Source: Verrucomicrobiota bacterium (GTDB lineage Bacteria > Verrucomicrobiota > Verrucomicrobiia > Limisphaerales > UBA1100). Taken from it: a DNA stretch of 17,403 bases. The DNA lies in contig JAPKDK010000030.1 of assembly GCA_028872645.1 (NCBI GenBank), positions 1 to 17,403 of the forward strand, given 5' to 3'. The notes under the pieces are model-generated. The model was not told where the DNA came from, searched no databases, and was given only the letters and a program-made list of their open reading frames with translations. Below are positions 14,427 to 17,403 of this stretch, in pieces; positions within the stretch are counted from its first letter, which is position 1; each line of letters starts with the position of its first letter. The position numbers and the translations under genes are program-made.

Positions 14427-15307
14427 ACACCGAGCGTCTCCAGCACCGCTCGGGTGCGAGGCACTTCGTGGGTTCGGAAGAGTGACGTTTTGCCCAACGC
14501 GGCCAGAACAGCAAAGAAGGGTTCAGCGCATCGCACTTCTTCTTTGAAAATCTCTGCCGCATGAGGCAAGGCGTGGCACACCGGCCATCCGAGTTGGCGC
14601 AGGCGGAATGTGTTCAGAAAAACTTCCATCTGTCGATGCACGCGCACGGAGCTATCGGAAAGATTTTGGTAATAAAACCCGAGCCCCGGATCGATGAATA
14701 TTTTTCGCACACCCGCATTTTGCGCGCGCTCAATTTCGTGCTCAAAAAACTCAAGCATCTTCGGGATGGGGTCTGCCTCCAATTCCAGATCATCCACCGC
14801 ACGCACGTTTTCGCCTTGGACAAAGCAAATGATCACTGCCGCGTCGTGCTTGGCCACCAATTGATAAATCGCCTTCGCCTCGCCCGGTCCCGTGAGATTG
14901 ATCACCGCCGCGCCAGCTTTAAGACACGCCTCGGCCACGGCGGGATTATAAGTTTCGGCACTGACGATCACGCCGCCCTCACAAAGGTCGCGCACCACCG
15001 GCACCAACCTTGATGCTTGCTCGTCCACTCCCACGCGTTCCGCATAGAGCACCGAAGATTCTCCGCCCACATCCACCAACGCCGCCCCTTGATCTGCCAA
15101 TTTTTTCCCACGTTCAATGGCGCTTTCTGTCGTTAGGCAAACACTTTCCTGATACCACGAATCAGGCGAAAGATTAACTACGCCCATCAAGTGCGGCGTG
15201 GTGTTGAAATTAAAATGTGTTTTCCCGATGGCAAACTCGCGCACTTTAGAATTCAATTCCGTCTTATGCGCGCGCACCAATTCAGACAAATGTTCTAGAG
15301 AAAGCAC
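14420..15307 (-). CDS. Divergent dihydropteroate synthase homologue
   Basis: TIM-barrel pterin-binding protein related to FolP. It is about 295 residues from the GTG at 15307. Preserved features are MGVVNLSPDSWY with Asn45 (usually MGILNVTPDSF), LVDVGGESS with Asp80, GAAVINLTG with Asn137, FIDPGLGFYYQNL with Asp206, and the C-terminal RTHEV (278-282; usually RxHDV). Altered features are AETYNP in place of the usual DTYKP (Asp becomes Glu118, Lys becomes Asn) and no SRKS motif; WPVCHALPHAAEIF stands in its place, removing the usual pABA/pterin-contacting Lys. It may be a specialised paralogue or a divergent true FolP. An in-frame GTG at 15355 would overlap the tRNA 3' end, so I prefer 15307. 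It may be co-transcribed with the tRNA upstream of it. Confidence 0.75.
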   Translation of the reverse strand: MLSLEHLSELVRAHKTELNSKVREFAIGKTHFNFNTTPHLMGVVNLSPDSWYQESVCLTTESAIERGKKLADQGAALVDVGGESSVLYAERVGVDEQASRLVPVVRDLCEGGVIVSAETYNPAVAEACLKAGAAVINLTGPGEAKAIYQLVAKHDAAVIICFVQGENVRAVDDLELEADPIPKMLEFFEHEIERAQNAGVRKIFIDPGLGFYYQNLSDSSVRVHRQMEVFLNTFRLRQLGWPVCHALPHAAEIFKEEVRCAEPFFAVLAALGKTSLFRTHEVPRTRAVLETLGVY

Positions 15308-15349
15308 GCGCGTAAAACAACACGGGTGCGGGAAGGATGCAAGACTGGA

Positions 15350-15426
15350 TGGCACTCCCGGCTGGATTCGAACCAGCGACTAGCGGTTTAGAAAACCGCT
15401 GCTCTATCCAACTGAGCTACGGGAGC
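15350..15426 (-). tRNA. tRNA-Arg (anticodon UCU)
   Basis: A 77-base cloverleaf read on the minus strand, with the CCA encoded at 15350-15352. The acceptor 5' strand is GCTCCCG and the 3' strand is CGGGAGT with discriminator G. D arm: GCTC AGTTGGATA GAGC. Anticodon stem GCGGT/ACCGC encloses the loop TTTCTAA, giving anticodon TCT (decodes AGA/AGG). T arm: GCTGG TTCGAAT CCAGC. All stems pair; the only irregularity is a G1-U72 wobble at the acceptor end. The folate-like gene follows 42 bases downstream on the same strand. Confidence 0.97.
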
Positions 15427-15507
15427 CCGCTCCAACGTACTTCCCGCGACGCGCGGCGGCAAGCCAATCCGATTGCGCGCCAGGGCGCGGCGTGTTACTC
15501 ATTCGCC

Positions 15508-16560
15508 GTGATTTGCGGGCGCGTTTTACTTCTGTTTTCCTTACCGTTACTGACGGGGTGCGGCACGATTTCATATTATGCCCAAGCGGCGCGCGGCCAG
15601 ATGGAATTGATTTGCAAACGCCAGCCTATCGAGGCGGTGCTGGCGGATTCGAAGCAACCGGAAATCCTCAAGGCCCGTTTACGGTTGGTGAATGAACTGC
15701 GCGAATTCGCCGCGACGGAATTGGATTTAAAGCCGGGCGACAGTTACACCCATTACGTAGCGCTCGATCGTCCGATGGTCTTGTGGGTGGTGAATGCCAC
15801 GCCGGAATTTTCACTGAAACTTAAGTCGTGGTGGCATCCGTTCGTGGGACGTTTTGAAGGACGCGGGCTTTTCGGCAAACTCCAGGCGGAGCAATTGGCA
15901 AAAGAATTTCGCGCCCAAGGCTACGATGTGGTCACATCGGGCGCACCGGCATATTCAACCTTGGGCTGGTTTGCGGATCCGGTGTTGAGCACGTTTGTTA
16001 ATTTTGACGATGCAGGTTTGGCGGAATTAATTTTCCATGAACTCACCCATCAACGCCTCTATGTTCCCGACGACACCGCCTTTAACGAAAGCTTTGCCAC
16101 CGCCACGGCCCAAGTTGCCACTTTGAAATGGTTGACTGCTCGCGGGGATGAAGGCGCGTGCAAATTGTATGCCGACTCTGTCAAACGCCTGCATCGCATC
16201 ACTCAAATCCTCCACATTACACGCAATAACCTGAGAACACTGTACTCAAATCCACCTGATGACATCAACGCTCTGCGCCGGCACAAAGCAAACATTTATC
16301 AGAAGTTGCGCGCCGAACTTGAAATTTTACAGAATGAACCGGGCTTTTCCAGCGTCCAAGACTGGCTGCGAAGGCCATTGAACAATGCCTCACTGGGTTC
16401 GGTTGCAATTTACCATCGGCACGTACCCGCGTTCCGTAAATTATTTGAAAGCTGCAATCATAACTTCCCCGACTATTTCAAAGCCGTGGAGAAGCTGGGG
16501 GAACTGCCGCGGACCGAACGTCATCGTGCGCTTGATATACTCCGTCTCTCCGCTCCTTGA
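15508..16560 (+). CDS. Predicted lipoprotein zinc aminopeptidase (COG4324-like)
   Basis: About 350 residues from GTG 15508. The N-terminus (residues 1-18) is a short lipoprotein signal, VLLLFSLPLLTGC, with the lipobox LTGC and lipidated Cys18. The zinc-metalloprotease motif HELTH is at 177-181 and a second glutamate, Glu194, lies in FNESFATA, in the spacing typical of gluzincins. The surrounding LIFHELTHQRLYVPDDTAFNESF is characteristic of the predicted aminopeptidase family COG4324. The protein probably sits on the periplasmic face of a membrane. The frame is also open upstream to 15337, but there it is the antisense of the tRNA. Starting after the tRNA, just before the signal, is the sensible choice. 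No good promoter or Shine-Dalgarno was seen. Confidence 0.8.
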   Translation: MICGRVLLLFSLPLLTGCGTISYYAQAARGQMELICKRQPIEAVLADSKQPEILKARLRLVNELREFAATELDLKPGDSYTHYVALDRPMVLWVVNATPEFSLKLKSWWHPFVGRFEGRGLFGKLQAEQLAKEFRAQGYDVVTSGAPAYSTLGWFADPVLSTFVNFDDAGLAELIFHELTHQRLYVPDDTAFNESFATATAQVATLKWLTARGDEGACKLYADSVKRLHRITQILHITRNNLRTLYSNPPDDINALRRHKANIYQKLRAELEILQNEPGFSSVQDWLRRPLNNASLGSVAIYHRHVPAFRKLFESCNHNFPDYFKAVEKLGELPRTERHRALDILRLSAP

Positions 16561-16573
16561 GTTCAGGAAATCC

Positions 16574-17403
16574 ATGCGCTACACTTTTCGCATGAGACAC
16601 TTTCTTGCCTTGTTTGTCGCCGCGCCATTTTGGGCTTCAGCCGCCAGCGCGCCTCCTCCGGGCATCTCAATTTCTGAAAAGGATCGCACCGAACTCAGCA
16701 TGGCCGCCGAATTGCTCAAGCGTGGGATTGATGATTACGAGGGGCGCAAACACGCGCTGCTGCCGGATGTTATTATTTTTCATAACGCGGTTCGCTACGC
16801 GTTGGATGACAATATGTTTTATCAGGCGAAAGACGTGGCTTCCGCGCGCAAGTTGCTCGCCATTGGACGCGAACGCCTCGAACAATTACGCGCGGGCAAA
16901 CACCCGTGGACCACCGCCACTGGCCTTGTGCCGCGTGGATATCGTTCGCGGTTGGATGATTCGGTGATTCCCTTCGGTGTTGAAGTTCCGGCTAATTACA
17001 ACCCGCGCGTCCATGAAGATTGGCGCCTCGACGTGTGGCTGCATGGCCGAAACAACAACCTAAGTGAAGTGCGCTTTCTCGCCGAACGCCTAACCAGGAA
17101 AAGCCCATTCGCGCCCAAGGACACAATTGTGCTGCATCCATACGGCCGTTTTTGCAATGCGTTTAAATTTGCCGGCGAAGTGGATGTGATGGAGGCATTG
17201 CGGCACATGGAATTGAATTATCCCATCGACCGCCATCGCATCAGCCTGCGTGGCTTTTCAATGGGTGGCGCGGCCGCGTGGCATCTCGGCGCCCACCACG
17301 CCTCCCGCTGGGCCGCGGTGGCACCGGGGGCGGGGTTCGTGGACACGGCGGTGTATCAGAATATCTTTACCAAAAAACCGAAACCCACTTGGTGGGAACA
17401 AAA
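16574..17403 (+). CDS. Secreted alpha/beta hydrolase (prolyl-oligopeptidase/esterase type), 3' end outside window
   Basis: The open frame runs from ATG 16574 to the window end, 276 residues visible, with no stop. An AGGAAA sequence sits just upstream of the ATG. A signal peptide is clear (MRHFLALFVAAPFWASAASA from the second ATG at 16592; the first start adds MRYTFR). A helical leader of about 100 residues is followed by a hydrolase fold: VWLHGRNNN (oxyanion strand region), VLHPYGRFCNAFKFAG, then the nucleophile elbow GFSMGG with Ser229 and AAVAPGAGF. The acid and histidine of the triad would lie past the window end. Such enzymes are abundant in planctomycetes and verrucomicrobia as secreted esterases or peptidases; the substrate is unknown. 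It lies 13 bases after the aminopeptidase, so the two are probably co-transcribed. Confidence 0.82.
   Translation, partial: MRYTFRMRHFLALFVAAPFWASAASAPPPGISISEKDRTELSMAAELLKRGIDDYEGRKHALLPDVIIFHNAVRYALDDNMFYQAKDVASARKLLAIGRERLEQLRAGKHPWTTATGLVPRGYRSRLDDSVIPFGVEVPANYNPRVHEDWRLDVWLHGRNNNLSEVRFLAERLTRKSPFAPKDTIVLHPYGRFCNAFKFAGEVDVMEALRHMELNYPIDRHRISLRGFSMGGAAAWHLGAHHASRWAAVAPGAGFVDTAVYQNIFTKKPKPTWWEQ

Noticed and set aside
15473..15501. TTGCGC-17-TACTCA as a promoter for the aminopeptidase
   Set aside because: The -10 element matches poorly and would end only 6 bases before the proposed GTG start.
15337..15507. Upstream extension of the aminopeptidase reading frame (starting MQDWMALPAGFEPATSG)
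   Set aside because: This stretch is the antisense of the tRNA-Arg gene and gives the well-known spurious peptide seen opposite tRNAs. The lipoprotein signal begins after it, at 15508.
16605..16967. Plus-strand frame of 120 codons near the 3' end
   Set aside because: It is an out-of-frame shadow of the secreted hydrolase, which has a signal peptide and GFSMGG in the overlapping frame.
1..17403. CRISPR arrays, insertion sequences, integrase genes or long repeats
   Set aside because: None seen. Coding is dense, and no spaced direct repeats, terminal inverted repeats or transposase motifs were found. The tRNA-Arg has no adjacent integrase or repeated 3' end in the window.

Overview
This window looks like a stretch of chromosome from a free-living aerobic bacterium of the PVC group, most likely a verrucomicrobion. 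The lineage is inferred from gene families: a PVC-type sugar-dehydrogenase-like propeller with its characteristic C-terminal tail, a fused RibBA, a cytochrome oxidase cluster ordered I-III-IV-II-SCO-DUF420, and secreted PVC-type hydrolases. No rRNA or other phylogenetic marker is present. Base composition is moderate and even, genes are tightly packed, and I see no sign of phage, insertion sequences or CRISPR.

Region 1 (1-5302, + strand) is one close-packed run: the C-terminal end of a large propeller protein, then alaS, ribBA and ribH, with junctions of -1 to +2 bases. RibBA supplies both precursors of lumazine (3,4-dihydroxy-2-butanone 4-phosphate and, via GTP cyclohydrolase II, the pyrimidine branch). 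RibH condenses them toward riboflavin.

Region 2 (5303-5463) is the only substantial non-coding stretch on the + strand upstream of the oxidase genes. It holds a perfect 18-bp palindrome matching both the Rex operator consensus and the CRP half-site pattern, a plausible sigma-70 promoter just downstream, and a pair of 8-bp direct repeats.

Region 3 (5464-14426, + strand) is a ten-gene cytochrome c oxidase operon. It contains haem A synthase (ctaA), haem O synthase (ctaB), subunit I, a strongly enlarged subunit III, subunit IV, an unrecognised 142-residue membrane protein with a CAACFG motif, subunit II (CuA), a SCO copper chaperone, a DUF420/CtaM-like assembly factor and, coupled by an ATGA overlap, an EgtD-like SAM methyltransferase. 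Together these make haem A, load copper and build an aa3-type oxidase. Subunit I keeps all haem and CuB ligands and the D-channel residues, but the K-channel lysine position is leucine.

Region 4 (14420-15426, - strand) is tRNA-Arg(UCU) followed by a divergent dihydropteroate synthase homologue. That homologue converges on, and overlaps by 7 bases, the methyltransferase. Region 5 (15508-17403, + strand) is a lipoprotein predicted aminopeptidase (HELTH) followed after 13 bases by a secreted alpha/beta hydrolase that runs off the end of the window.

The best candidates for undescribed biology are in the oxidase operon: the CAACFG membrane protein, the periplasmic His-rich insertion of subunit III, the methyltransferase at the operon end, and the apparent redox operator in front.
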